Shown here: piece by piece, positions 34,939 through 46,146 of the stretch
Position numbering within the stretch: the first letter of the stretch is position 1
Layout of the letters: each line of letters begins with the position of its first letter
From: Epiperipatus broadwayi
Lineage: Eukaryota > Onychophora > Udeonychophora > Euonychophora > Peripatidae
DNA: 64,000 nucleotides
Assembly (NCBI GenBank): GCA_028023455.1
Contig: JAQFVV010000285.1
Span: 502,001-566,000 of the forward strand
Reading direction: 5' to 3'
Position numbers and translations under genes: made by a program
Notes under the pieces: generated by a model
Seen by the model: the letters and a program-made list of their open reading frames with translations, nothing else
Told to the model about the DNA's origin: nothing
Databases searched by the model: none

Positions 34939-35289
34939 ACAATTCAAAATACAGCAAAACTCTCCATATAGTAGTGCCATCTTGTGTTAACAAGAGCAAT
35001 CAATGGATGCCAGAAGGCTTGTGCATAAAATCCCTATCTAGTGCCTACTCATCCAATATCCCCAGACTAGTTTCTGGCTTGTGGCCTTCATCAGTGAGGA
35101 GCCTTGGATCTGAGAGCACTGCACCTAGATCTTAGATAGGGATTTTATGCACAAGCCTTCTGGCATCCATTGATTGCTCTTGTTAGCACAAGATGGCACT
35201 ACTATATGGAGAGTTTTGCTGTATTTTGAATTGTTTATAACAATTATTGTGCTAGTATGAGATAGTGATCATGTGATGTTTAGTGGTTT
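34939..35289. mobile_element. Family A ribozyme element, young-looking copy
   Basis: A 351-bp insertion flanked by a perfect 13-bp duplication AAATACAAATTAA (34926-34938, 35290-35302). Outer arms are perfect over more than 20 bp (ACAATTCAAAATACAGCAAA and complement). Family A blocks follow with a minus-strand hammerhead in the centre. The right end extends ..GATAGTGATCATGTGATGTTT. High arm identity suggests recent insertion or gene conversion between arms. Confidence 0.9.
35057..35101 (-). ncRNA. Hammerhead ribozyme motif (family A, CTGATGA form)
   Basis: Minus strand: TCCTCA, CTGATGA (35094-35088), stem II GGC-CACAA-GCC with an A.A base mismatch, GAAA (35074-35071), loopless stem III ACTAGT (35071-35066), C, then TGGGGA pairing TCCTCA. 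Core complete. Confidence 0.87.
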
Positions 35290-35630
35290 AAATACAAATT
35301 AACAAATGAAAGTTATTTTATAAGCTAATATTTGAACTCTGAAGAGGAAAAAAAAACTATTAAAGCTAAAAATGTAATGATAACAATTGGTCTTTTCATA
35401 TTGGATCATATTGAATGAAATAATCATTAGTTGAATTTCATTTTAAAAATGGAAGAGGATTTTAGTTGACACTTCATAAATCAATGATCATTTCTTTACA
35501 AAAAATAATAACTTCTTCTGTTTTACTGTAGCTATGATTTTAATGGCCAAACATTTCCAAATAAAATGTAAACATATTTTTTTGGATTTACAATAAATAT
35601 TTATAAATTTTATTAAACACACGTTATTAT

Positions 35631-35764
35631 ATTAAGTAATATTTACTAAGGCTGTAACCTTAGGAATAAGCATAAGCTTGTGTTTAAGACCTGTAGAGGT
35701 CACTACCTTCGAATTTTTCAGACACTTATTCCTAAGGTTACAGCCTTAGTAAATATTACTTAAT
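35631..35764. repeat. Perfect 40-bp inverted repeat
   Basis: ATTAAGTAATATTTACTAAG..GGAATAAG (35631-35670) is exactly inverted at 35725-35764, with a 54-bp loop. It is probably a small fold-back transposon; no hammerhead core or target duplication was seen. Confidence 0.88.
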
Positions 35765-35996
35765 AAATATTTAAAAAATGTATTGCTAAATAAGCATAAA
35801 TATGTAAATATATCACTGAAAATTGCACCCCCCCCATAATATTGAAAGAAAAAAGCACACTTCCAAAAACATTAGTTCATGAAATCAGCCAATCAGGGAT
35901 GTTGTTGGTTTCATTATATTATCATATAACCAAACATGGTATTAATATAATTTTAGCCTTCTTCCTTTTCCTATGTATTGATTTCTACTTTAACAT

Positions 35997-36147
35997 ATCA
36001 TATCATTTACAACTTTCTTAAACACTTTATCAATACTTTTTATTATTATCAAAACTAATAGTTTCTGATGATGACTGCAGGACAGTCAAAACTATTAGTT
36101 TTGATATAAATTGATAAAGTGTTTAAGAAAGTTGTAAATGATATGAT
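35997..36147. repeat. Nested hairpin with hammerhead-like loop
   Basis: Outer arms ATCATTTACAACTTTCTTAA.. and its complement (35997-36033, 36111-36147) and inner arms TATCAAAACTAATAGTTT with complement enclose CTGATGA at 36065, a TGACTG-CAGGA-CAGTCA hairpin, then AAAC where GAAAC is expected. It looks like a hammerhead with the conserved G after stem II lost. Confidence 0.75.
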
Positions 36148-36198
36148 AATCATGATATTGTTAGATATTTTTGAATTTGAAAATATCTGTATGATAGT

Positions 36199-36268
36199 GA
36201 TATCTTTAGAAAATAACAATTTTAGTTACAATATCTTTAGAAAATAACAATTTTAGTTACAATTTCTA
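36199..36268. repeat. 34-bp tandem duplication
   Basis: ATATCTTTAGAAAATAACAA..TTTTAGTTACA occurs twice head to tail. Confidence 0.85.
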
Positions 36269-36539
36269 TCACACAGAAAAATCAAATTGACAAATGAACA
36301 TAATCATAATTGGAGGACTAAAAGCTGCAGCGATAGCAGCATTACCATAATGCTTCAAAGTGTTTGATATAGTTGTAGCTGGTTGAAAAGTAAATCAATC
36401 ATAAAATTTATTTTAAATATATTTTAAATTGATTGATATAATTAAACACACACCTAAATATAAATAATACATGTAAGACATACATTAAAACATGCTTAAA
36501 AATATATAATAAAATTGGTTTATCAAATCACACCCATTA

Positions 36540-36960
36540 CAATATTTAGCTATCAGTTATTGATAATGGTAACAGTATTTAGGTATCAGTAGGATAAATG
36601 TATGATTATTACAAAGAAATCACATGTCAATAATGACAACAACAGTTATAAACCAGAAATAATAATTACAACAATATTTAAACATCAATATTAGATGTGT
36701 GTGAGCTTTACAAAAGAACTATCAATTGCTAATGACAATAACATTTGCATATCATTATGGTAAGGGTATAAACATTACAGAGAAATCATACTGCCAATAA
36801 TGACACCAACAATTAGGAATCAGTATGTTACTGTATGGGTATTACAAATTAACCAGAAATAATAATTACAACAAATAGTAAATATCAGTATTATACGTGT
36901 GTGGGCATAAAAACTTATATGTTAATAATGATAACCTTTGCTCAAGAAATATGCCACTAT
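36540..36960. repeat. Degenerate long-period repeat region
   Basis: Phrases such as CCAGAAATAATAATTACAACA, CAATAATGACAACAAC, and GGTATCAG/GAATCAG recur with variable spacing (for example 36652 and 36857). It appears to be a decayed tandem array or several diverged copies of one repeat. Confidence 0.5.
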
Positions 36961-36964
36961 AGAA

Positions 36965-39370
36965 TTAATATGCCAATTGTCAAGAGTAAACACAATACCT
37001 GGTTATATTAAGTTAGAGGCCAGAAATATAAATATAACAAATTGGTGTGCATGTTCACATACATAGGGGAAGCTAAATATATTTTTTATTATATTTACTT
37101 TTAGTATTCCCAGCAGGAGTTATGAACCAAAGCATAATTCTAGCTCCCTTTATTATTAACAGTTATATGATAAATATGATTTATCTATCCCACACAGCAT
37201 TACTAACAGGCATGATCAAGAAATCTACTTACAGAAGATAGTGGTATCTGGGTTTGAATGTTGTGCCGGCTATATTATTATTGGCATTGGGGAGATAAGC
37301 CAATCTCCATTATCGAGTAATAAAATATATAGATAAGTTCCTATGAAGACACATTTGCAGTCAGCAGGGCATGTGTAAAAACTGGAGTGTGGACTATAAA
37401 TCCCTATCATCATAGAGTACCCATTTATCGGCTCAAAACAGGGCTATCTCCGGGACTGATAAAATACCCATCTGGCAGCTTGCATAACATCACTTGACAT
37501 ATATTCATTATTAAAAGCACATAGGCACAGATCATTCTACCAAATAACACTGATATATTTGCCCAAAAAAGTATTAACTCATATTTGTATAGATATTTTC
37601 TTAAGCCTGTATTTAAAATTTAATGACAAGTAATAATGTGAAAATTTAAGATAACCATATTTTATATGCTATAAAACACTCATGAGCTTAAATATAAAGC
37701 TTGACTATAAAATTACCATTGTAAATTGCTAAGGAGGCAAAAAATTCGACTGCTGAGATAGTACTTTCCCCTAAATATATGCGTCATTAAATATATATAT
37801 ATAGAGCGAGATGAACACATACTTTCATAATAAGTCATATTGCCCATTTTATATTTAAGAAAAGAGCATGATTATTTTTTTAACACATAAATAAATGCAC
37901 ATATATATATATATTATTTCATTTTAATTGTAATCAAGAATCTCAATCAAATATAAACTAAAGAGATAATGATTTTTTTTAGCACTCATTTCTTTTTAAT
38001 TTTGTTAACAAGGCATTGGTTTATTTATATATATAATGTACAAGTAGACTAAAAGTTTGAATTCAGAAATTTGATTTTCTCTCTCTTTTTGGTTTAAAGA
38101 AATAAATGACATTTTTAACTAACAAGGATCAGGACAAATGATTTAAGAAATTCAAGTTTGACTGCTTGTTACTTTAAAGTTATAAAATAATTATCATTCT
38201 ATCCCTTTAAGATTGGAGACAAAATAAACAAATTTATGTATAAATTGATTTAATAGTAAAATATCATCTGTCTAATACTTGCTGAGTTGGGCATAGATAA
38301 AATTAATCAGTAAAGTCTATATTTTTATAACTAAAAAAAACATACTGGCATATTTCAAAATAAATAATAAAAGCTGTATTTATAAACTTTATAGTATTTT
38401 GTTCCATTAATTACTTAGAAATTAACATTTTGTAAGTTAATAATTAGAAAAATAAGTTATAACCTAGATTGACTTGCAAAAAATAAAAAAATTTAATACA
38501 CTCATATATATCACTGTCTTCCTGAAACACATCCCTTTGAGACTTTTACCGATCATTTTAAATTTAGATATTCTAGAGTTTTTTACTTATAGAAGACATT
38601 TTAATTACTTTATCTTGAAAGATTAAAGTTCATACTTGCACTGTTGATGTCACTTTGATGAGGCAACTGTCTTCTTACTGGTTCACACTTATTTCAGGGC
38701 CGACTTTTGGCTTTACTGGACATAGAATAGGCTGGATTCGAAGTTGGCATGTGGCAGCAACATGGAATCAATGGGTTTCTTCTGTCCATAGATGCAATCT
38801 TCCCCGGAGATTTCTGAAGAGAAAGATAAACTTGTCTACTCAGAAATCATGCTGATTATTTGACATCAGCTTACATTCAAAGGATCTATTAGAGAGAGCT
38901 TGAGTTTGACTTCAGCTTTGACTTTGACTTTTTCTGCCTGTCTAGAAAAATAACCCAGTATTTATAAGCCTGTAACTTTAAAAAAAAACTTTATTCAGCA
39001 CAACCAAAAATCCTGTCTAGCCTTTGTATTTTTATTTCTTTTCTTAACAAAGATATACTAATTGACTTCAGACTCGACTTTTGAAATGAAAATAGACTGG
39101 TTGTCTGATTTTTAATTTACACTAGTTGGCAAAATTCCATCAAGACTTAATTAAGGTAACAAAATTTTTAACTGTCCCTTAAAAATGAGAAATAATTAAT
39201 GTGTCAATGCAACTATATTTTTCCAAACGTTTCAAAAATAAGCCCATAAAATGTTATTTGCAAAGAAAGAATGAGTCAACTTATTTTTCCACTTTCTTTT
39301 TTTTTTAAGAAAAAACATAGAAACAAAGAAAATATATATTTTCTTTTCCAAATATATAACTAAAAAAATG
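36965..39370. other. AT-rich stretch without recognised gene
   Basis: No element or coding similarity recognised. A 66-codon plus frame at 38655-38855 (RIGWIRSWHVAATWNQWVSS) has non-simple composition but matches nothing I know. Confidence 0.45.
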
Positions 39371-39375
39371 TATTT

Positions 39376-39479
39376 GTCAAGCATTGGTGGTCGAGAGATC
39401 AATGACAGCAGCTTTATAAGCAGTTGTTCAGGGTTAGTGGTTCACTTCCCGGCTGATGATATGACACATGAGGAAAAAA
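39376..39479 (+). mobile_element. tRNA-derived SINE with probable duplication
   Basis: It starts GTCAAGCATTGGTGGTCGAG (box A-like), has box B-like TGGTTCACTTCCCGG, and ends GATATGACACATGAGG plus an A run. The flanks TAAAAAAATGTATTT and GAAAAAAATGTACTT suggest a diverged target duplication overlapping the A tail. Confidence 0.85.
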
Positions 39480-39499
39480 ATGTACTTCAACCAAACAAT

Positions 39500-42090
39500 A
39501 TATATACATGCCCTCTCATTCAATAACCCCCACACACACATCTGTATATTTTTTAACAAAAAAATGAAAAATTAGATATTTGATCTATTAAATCTAGATT
39601 TATATTATTTTTAAACAAATATCTTGAAGCTCTGTGTGTGTACACACACTGACCACTTCAGTATCAACATGCTGATTGTAAAATGTGGTTATACAAATAA
39701 TTGTCAAAAATAACGAAAATTTTAATTTTGAATATTATTGTCTTATTTGGTCAAAACAATAAAAAAATATTCAACCCGTTAATACTGTTAGTATAAAATT
39801 TTTATTAGCATGATATATACCATTGAACATCTGAATATTTTCTAATAGTGGATTCATTGATATAAATATTAGGTAAATTGTTTGACTTCAGATATGACTA
39901 AAACTATTTAGAATATGGTAATTGCTAAAATTAATTTATGGCTGTGAAATTAATGTTATTTTTTTTCTTATAAATTTAATAACTTGTGTTACTATATATA
40001 AATGTAAAAAATATGGCTTAAATGGTTATCATACTTGTTACATAACTAGATAGTAAAACATCAATTGTTTTGTGTAAACTTATCTAGTTGCTGCTGGCTT
40101 TAAGTGGTACTGAAGTTCTTACAGGGTAAGTTGAACACAATGGTTTTTATTTAACTGACCAAACAAAATTTTTTAAATGAGCACAAACTTGATCTAGGAA
40201 TTTATAGCTTTTGAGGTTTGTCTGAAAGTTTGCGATGACGGAATTTTAATAGTATTATAAGTTGGATTATTTCCTTCATTTAATATTCATTGTTAAATGT
40301 CTTTAGAAAAATTTATACTTTATTTTAACTTTCAAAGACATTCAATTGTTAGTAATAATCTACAAATAAGTATATAACACAATGTATTAAGTGGTATTAT
40401 TTTTATCTTTCATATTTTTCATTTTTTTCCATATGTATTGCTGTCTTGACCAGTGATAATACTAGCATAAGAATTGAATGCAGACCTTTGGATTTATGAA
40501 TATTGAATTTTAAGATAATTCTCAAGCCAATTAGACTACTCTGTGAAAGGCAACAATAAGTAAAAATTTCAGATATTTATCTGTCTTCCTGATTCTTTTA
40601 TTTTTTTTTCTAGGGGCAAGCTTAGTGAGTGAATTCCAAATATTATGAATTATTACAGTATGTGGATTTATCCCTTACATGTCATTGTCATTTGAGCAGC
40701 TTATTTAAAATTTCTTGTTTGTACTTTTTTCTTTCTGTCCAATATTTTTGTCTTTTCGCAATCAAACATACATTCCTTGGTAAATATGAATCTGTCACAT
40801 GACCTTTTGAATGAATTATATAAAATGTCATGTACAATACAAAAATCTAAAAAAAAAAGTTATTCTTGTATAAATAAATAAATTAAGTAATTTTTGGATT
40901 TTGTCATAATTTGCATATTAAAATTGGAAGATAATTGAGGTTGCTAACATGTATACATTGACTTGAGTTTCAGTTCCTAAGGTTTTTTTTTTGACTTTTA
41001 TATTTTAGCTTGAAGGTAAAAGAGAAGTTTAAGGTGGCTCCAGATGCATAGCGATTAAAATGCATTGCCATCTACTGGGAAAGCTTTCTTTACTTAATAG
41101 ATGGCCCTTGTTTACATTATATATAGATACAAACCTCTTAAAACACAAATTTGTAATAGATAAAGGGAAATGTGATAGTAAGTGATGAAGATGAAGGACT
41201 AAAGCTTTTCTCATTTAAATTATCTTCTCATTATGTAAATTATATATGAGATCATGGCAGTATTCAAGTTATTTAAAATTATTAAAAAAAGTCTAATATT
41301 GTAATGTTGACAAATTATGTTTATCAATATATATATAAACTTTATAGAGCGAAGATCATAACTAAGGACTTCTGGTTACTTAACCTATCCATTGCTCTTT
41401 CGCTAGCTATACCCATACAAAAAAAAATGAAATGAAAGAATTGTAATTAAAATTACTGTGCAGGTACTTAAAAAATGGAAATGTGATTACACAACAGAGA
41501 CTCCCATTTATTACAAGTTGGTACAGTGAGATGACCAATGGCATTAGAGGTTCATGAGAAACTGGACCGTATATTAACTCACGTGACTGAAAATAATAAA
41601 GAAAAATAATAATAAAAGAATAGATAGAAAAATCTGTTTGCCCTAAAAATAGTATTTATATTTCAATGAATAATTACTTTGTTCTACATGGTGGCCTGAC
41701 ATTACTTATTATTTATTAGCAGTTAATCATATACACATAAACACGAGTGTCCACCCCCCCCCACACACACAACAAATAAGATGAAGTAAAAAAAAAAGAT
41801 GAAGACTGAGAGAGACAGAGAGAGAAAGAGAAAAGAGGGAAAGGAAATATGAAGTAAAGAGAGGGAAAGATAAAAAAGACAAAAATAATAATTTAAAAAC
41901 AATATTCATGTTAGATATTTTTCAAATGACGTACCTAAACCTATAAATTATTAATTTTAATTGTAAAGAAAATTTAAATAATATACTTTATTACATCAGC
42001 AAGCTCATATTTTGTTTATTATAAGGTATCTCTGAATAAAAGTTTTAAATTATGGTGCCTTTTTCTATGACTATTTATATATTTCATTAC
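39500..42090. other. AT-rich stretch without recognised gene
   Basis: Includes a purine-rich AGAGAAAG tract near 41800-41880 and a C run at 41755. No gene or element was recognised. Confidence 0.5.
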
Positions 42091-42108
42091 AAAAGATTTA
42101 CTAGGCTA

Positions 42109-42208
42109 GTCTTGCGTTGTTAGCCGGGGGGGGATTCCCGCCCCCCGCGAAGAAAGAAATTGGGGGGGGGGGGGGTGGGGGGTTTGCCCCCGGCCATCTC
42201 TACAAGAG
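42109..42208 (+). mobile_element. G-run-rich SINE-like insertion with 16-bp duplication
   Basis: A 100-bp insertion between perfect 16-bp repeats AAGATTTACTAGGCTA (42093-42108, 42209-42224). Its head GTCTTGCGTTGTTAGCC matches the SINE head GTCTTGCATTGGTGGTC at 13 of 17 positions. The rest is dominated by G8, C6 and a G14-T-G6 run, unlike anything else in the window. Either a SINE copy altered by G-run expansion or one damaged by sequencing or assembly error. Confidence 0.7.
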
Positions 42209-42224
42209 AAGATTTACTAGGCTA

Positions 42225-43140
42225 TTAACTAAACCCAACTCTCCAACTCTATATTTAATTCTGCTATAAACTGGTTTTTAATACAATAGCTATAAATGAC
42301 TTTTTTAAAAAAATAGAGGAGTAAATTATAATATAGCTATATACTGTTTTCCTTTAGCCTAAGAGAAACTATATTTTATGCAAAAAATTTTTTGTATCAA
42401 TGTCACCTCGGGCTTTTTTCTTATTGCAATAGTACTAAACGATGTCAAGTAATTTCAAGAATAAACAGCTAAAAATGACAACAGAAAATAATTTCAGTAC
42501 GTAAGAAATTCATAAATATAATTAATACTGCAATTGTTTGGTACTTTACTTTTTCTAATAACTCCTAACAAATGCTTAAACGTTAAACACGTAATATAAA
42601 TCAATAGTATGAGAACTGAACAGGCGGCTCAAATATATATCTGCTCACTAACTGAGCCAAAGCTTCCAATCCCGACCCAATTCTTAAACTTTCCAAGCAT
42701 TTTTCTAATTTTTTTTATGTTAACTGGAACTTTCATCTGACAATCTATTTATTTTTTTCATTTGATTTTAATAAAGAAAATAATTTAATTGTTTATTTTA
42801 AGTGATTTCAATAAAGAGAAAATCCTTGATGTTTATATGAAGTTGAAACAATATTTATTCTTTCATTTTAAGAGAAAAACAAATCTCGTTTGAAATACAA
42901 TCATAGTTGTAAGTATGTTGTAAGAAAATAATTTTTATTTTTTACCAAATCATTATTACTTAATTTTAAAAATTAATGTTGATTTTAAATAGTATTTATT
43001 GAAAACTATTTTATTTCTACTGTTAAAAGCTATTTTATTTTTACCTTTTTAAAGTATGAAAGTTTCAGCCATTTTCTGGAAAAATACTAAACATATATAC
43101 AAGAAACTAAAATATGTGTTTGTAACATCAAAATAAAATT
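42225..43140. other. AT-rich stretch without recognised gene
   Basis: Nothing recognised beyond short homopolymer runs. Confidence 0.5.
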
Positions 43141-43149
43141 ACATGTTTT

Positions 43150-43335
43150 TGTTGTAAATAAACAAAAAATACAATTTGTAATATATAAAGAGCATGCTAA
43201 TAGCTCTAAACAAGCTTATTTATTTTATTTTTTATGATAAATGCTATAAGAGAAAATACCTGAAGCCTTTATCTATGATGATCCCCATTCCCAGACCGGT
43301 TTCGAGATATGGCTCTCGTCAGTGAGGAGCTAGGA
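43150..43335 (-). mobile_element. Ribozyme-containing element copy (same family as 8440-8655)
   Basis: Minus strand: hammerhead, then ATCATCATAGATAAAGGC, TTCTCTTATAGCATTTATCA, AAGCTTGTTTAGAGCT and AGCATGCTCTT, in the same order as after the 8.46-kb ribozyme. Element limits and a duplication are not resolved. Confidence 0.72.
43285..43329 (-). ncRNA. Intact-looking minimal hammerhead ribozyme
   Basis: Minus strand: CTCCTCA, CTGACGA (43322-43316), stem II GAG-CCATAT-CTC, GAAA (43303-43300), loopless stem III ACCGGT (43300-43295), C at 43294, then TGGG pairing CTCA of stem I. All invariant positions are present. Compared with the 8.46-kb copy the core, stem III and stem I are the same, while stem II has changed on both strands. 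Confidence 0.9.
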
Positions 43336-43339
43336 CACA

Positions 43340-44090
43340 ATTGTATTTTACGATTTGTAGAAGACAACTACATAACTGAAACTATCAAAAATATCTTAAT
43401 AAAAAAAAACACTATTAAAAGTTCAAGAAAAGTGGCATAATTTATTATTGTTTTATACACAAGTTATTTTCATACAATAAAATTCTAATGTCACAAAACT
43501 ACTTAACAATTTGAAATATAATTCAGACAAATAAAATACCAAAATCATTTTTACAATTTTTAGAGAAACGATCTCTATTTTTCTGGTTCTCAGTTGATCA
43601 ATAATAAAAGTGTTTTCTAAAAACAAATAATTAAAAATTAGCTGATATTATTTATTCTAAAAATAAATGATTTAATTACACAACACTAATAGTATTAAAT
43701 AATAAATAAATAAGATAGACAATAGATTCACAACTTATAACTATAAATAGCAAGACCGTTCTAGATTTATTTTCTGAAACTATATTTCTATTAAATTTTT
43801 ATATTTGCATTAAATCTTTTTCACCAGTGCTTTAATTAAAAATATTCTAGAAACATTATAGTCATTATTATCAAAAGAACGACTGTAAGCAAGAATGACC
43901 ATTCCAACTTCAGAAACAAATAAAGAGTAAGACAAAAATAAGATAAAAGTCTTTGACAATGATTATACAAACAAATTCTGAAGAAAAAATATATCTACAT
44001 TTATTGTTTATTAGTCTAAAACTGTCTTTTATATTCCTTTGTCAGCAATTGTCTTTTTTATGAAACACTTCAACATTTTGTTGTTTTCTG
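43340..44090. other. AT-rich stretch without recognised gene
   Basis: Nothing recognised. Confidence 0.5.
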
Positions 44091-44097
44091 CTTTTGG

Positions 44098-44185
44098 CAG
44101 GATGGCTCAGTTGGTTAGTGTGTTACCTTAAAATTCAAAACTCAAGAATCTAAAGACACAAGTTCGAATCCCACTTCAATATTTT
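44098..44185 (+). pseudogene. tRNA-like sequence (pseudo-tRNA or SINE head)
   Basis: GGATGGCTCAGTTGGTTAGTG resembles a box A/D-arm and AAGTTCGAATCCCACTTC a box B/T-arm, about 50 bp apart. The acceptor and T stems do not pair well, so a functional tRNA is unlikely. It does not match the main SINE family. Confidence 0.55.
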
Positions 44186-45142
44186 GTTTAAATGTATATT
44201 TTCTTTGAGTTATATCCTCAAGCACATTTTTTCAAAAAAGAAATCAATAGTGAACTTTTAAGTGTATTTTTGAGATAACTTTTGTAATGTGCATGAGCTT
44301 TGCATCTCCCCCCCCCCCACTAAAAAAAAATCTTGCCCAAGTTTACCATAAAATACAGTTAGAAAGTATGCTACCATTTATTCAATTTTATGTTAATTCA
44401 AGTGAGGTCTGCCTCCATAATAATAAATTTAAACAGCATCACATCCCAAAATGTGTAGAATAAACTTATTGGTCATATGTGTTTGTTTACAATTTTAGCA
44501 AAATCTTACAGAACATTGTCAAATTTAGTATTGACTATACCCTACATCCACATGATACATTCAGCAAAACAATTTTACAAAATAAGACAGTTACATCATT
44601 ACAATAATTGAGATATCATCTTTTCTAAATTTTCAAACACTGCAGTTCATCAGAGATTTATGCAGCCCCTCAATATCAAGATCTCTTTTTATCTAAAAAA
44701 TATAACGAAATTTAGATTACATATTAATTTTTTAAAGTCACTAACATATATATATTAGTAAAAAAATCAAGTCATATATCACATGACTTAACTTATTAAG
44801 CTTGTAGTACAAAAGTAATATATATATATATAAGTATTTGAACTGAAAGGAGACCCTTTGATTCCTCTTGGAGGCCTTAAAGGAACCGAGCAGGGCAAAT
44901 TCCTAATGTCCACTCGATACGTTCTTGTCGTTGCAGCTGTTATTACTATGTGATTATTCATATAGTATACGAACATGGATGGGCTGCTCACCAACACCCA
45001 TTAGCCAGTGTGGTGAGTTTATTGGCTTTTTACCTCTGAGTTTAAGATCAAGAAACACCACAGTCTTTCTTCTCAGTGCCTGATAAGGCAGAATGAATGT
45101 TTGTGTAAATGATAAATATTTTTCCCATACATATATACAATT

Positions 45143-46133
45143 ATGACAGACAAAAATAAAGCATGGCCCTTATTCCCAGGAGGCTGTAAAGTCGCCAACC
45201 AAGGCAGCGGTTGGTGGCCAAAGGTGGAGGGTGCTAAGAATCCCCTGATTGCGGACCTAGGCTGCCATTTGATGACGACTTTTTATTTAGGTACTTACAA
45301 CTGCAGATCACTTTCAAGTGAAGGAAGATTGCAAGAATTAACTGTCTTATATTAAATGGGACATTATTGGACTTTGTGAAGTTAGAAGAAAAGAAGAAGA
45401 AACAATTGACTTAAAAAGTGGACATATACTCTATTATAAAGGCACACATATTGGAAATACAAGTGGAGTAGGATTCATTATAAATAAAAAGTGAAAGAAC
45501 AATATTGTGGAGATTGATAGTGTATCGGACAGAGTGGCAAGATTAGTTATACAACTTAATAGCAGATACCAAATGCAGATAATTCAGGTTTATGCCCCAA
45601 CAAGTTCTCATAGTGATGAAGTAGTAGAAGATTTTTATATGGATGTACAAAAGGCTTTTGATCAGAGTAAACAACATTTTAAAATTGTTATGGGAGACTT
45701 TAATGCTAGAATTGGTAGACAAATGAAAGATGAAATTGCTGTAGGTAATTTTAGTTATGGTAATAGAAATGAGAGAGGACATAGACTTGTGGAGTTTGCA
45801 GAAAAAGAAAAATTTTATATTATGAATTCATTTTTTGAGAAAAATGTTAAAAGGAAATGGACATGGAAGCATCCAAATGAAGGTACAGCAGAATTGGATT
45901 ATATTTTGACTAACAGAAAATACATATTTCAAGATTGTAATGTTCTTAATAAATTTAACACAGGAAGTGATCATCGATTAGTAAGGTGTAAGTTACTGGT
46001 TAATGTAAAACTAGAGAGACAAAAATTATTAAGAAAAACAATATTTACAGTTGATATTCCTAATCTTCAGAAACATTCTAATGAATTTAAATTAGAACTT
46101 ACAAATAGGTTTCAAGTGTTTAGGAGATTTTGA
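45143..46133 (+). pseudogene. RTE ORF, endonuclease region (frameshifted)
   Basis: The first frame (45143-45355) gives MTDKNKAWPLF...GTYNCRSLSSEGRLQEL, the N-terminal strand of an APE-type endonuclease. The reading then shifts to the frame starting at 45351 (IKWDIIGLCEVRRKEE, the catalytic Glu motif). It meets one TGA at 45492-45494 and continues through QVYAPTSSHSDE, VMGDFNARIG, ELDYILTNRK and GSDHRLVRCK. All expected catalytic motifs are visible. A one-base shift near 46110-46120 (frame TTTAGGAGA versus TTAGGAGAT) separates it from the reverse transcriptase frame. Confidence 0.88.
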
Positions 46134-46146
46134 ACATGATTCAGAT

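Noticed and set aside
35631-35764. Hammerhead core in the 35.6-kb palindrome loop
   Set aside because: Searched both strands; no CTGANGA with downstream GAAA at suitable spacing.
41820-41880. Purine-rich AGAG tract as a regulatory element
   Set aside because: Simple-sequence composition only; no supporting gene nearby.
44098-44185. Functional tRNA gene
   Set aside because: Box A- and B-like sequences exist but acceptor and T stems do not pair; kept only as tRNA-like.
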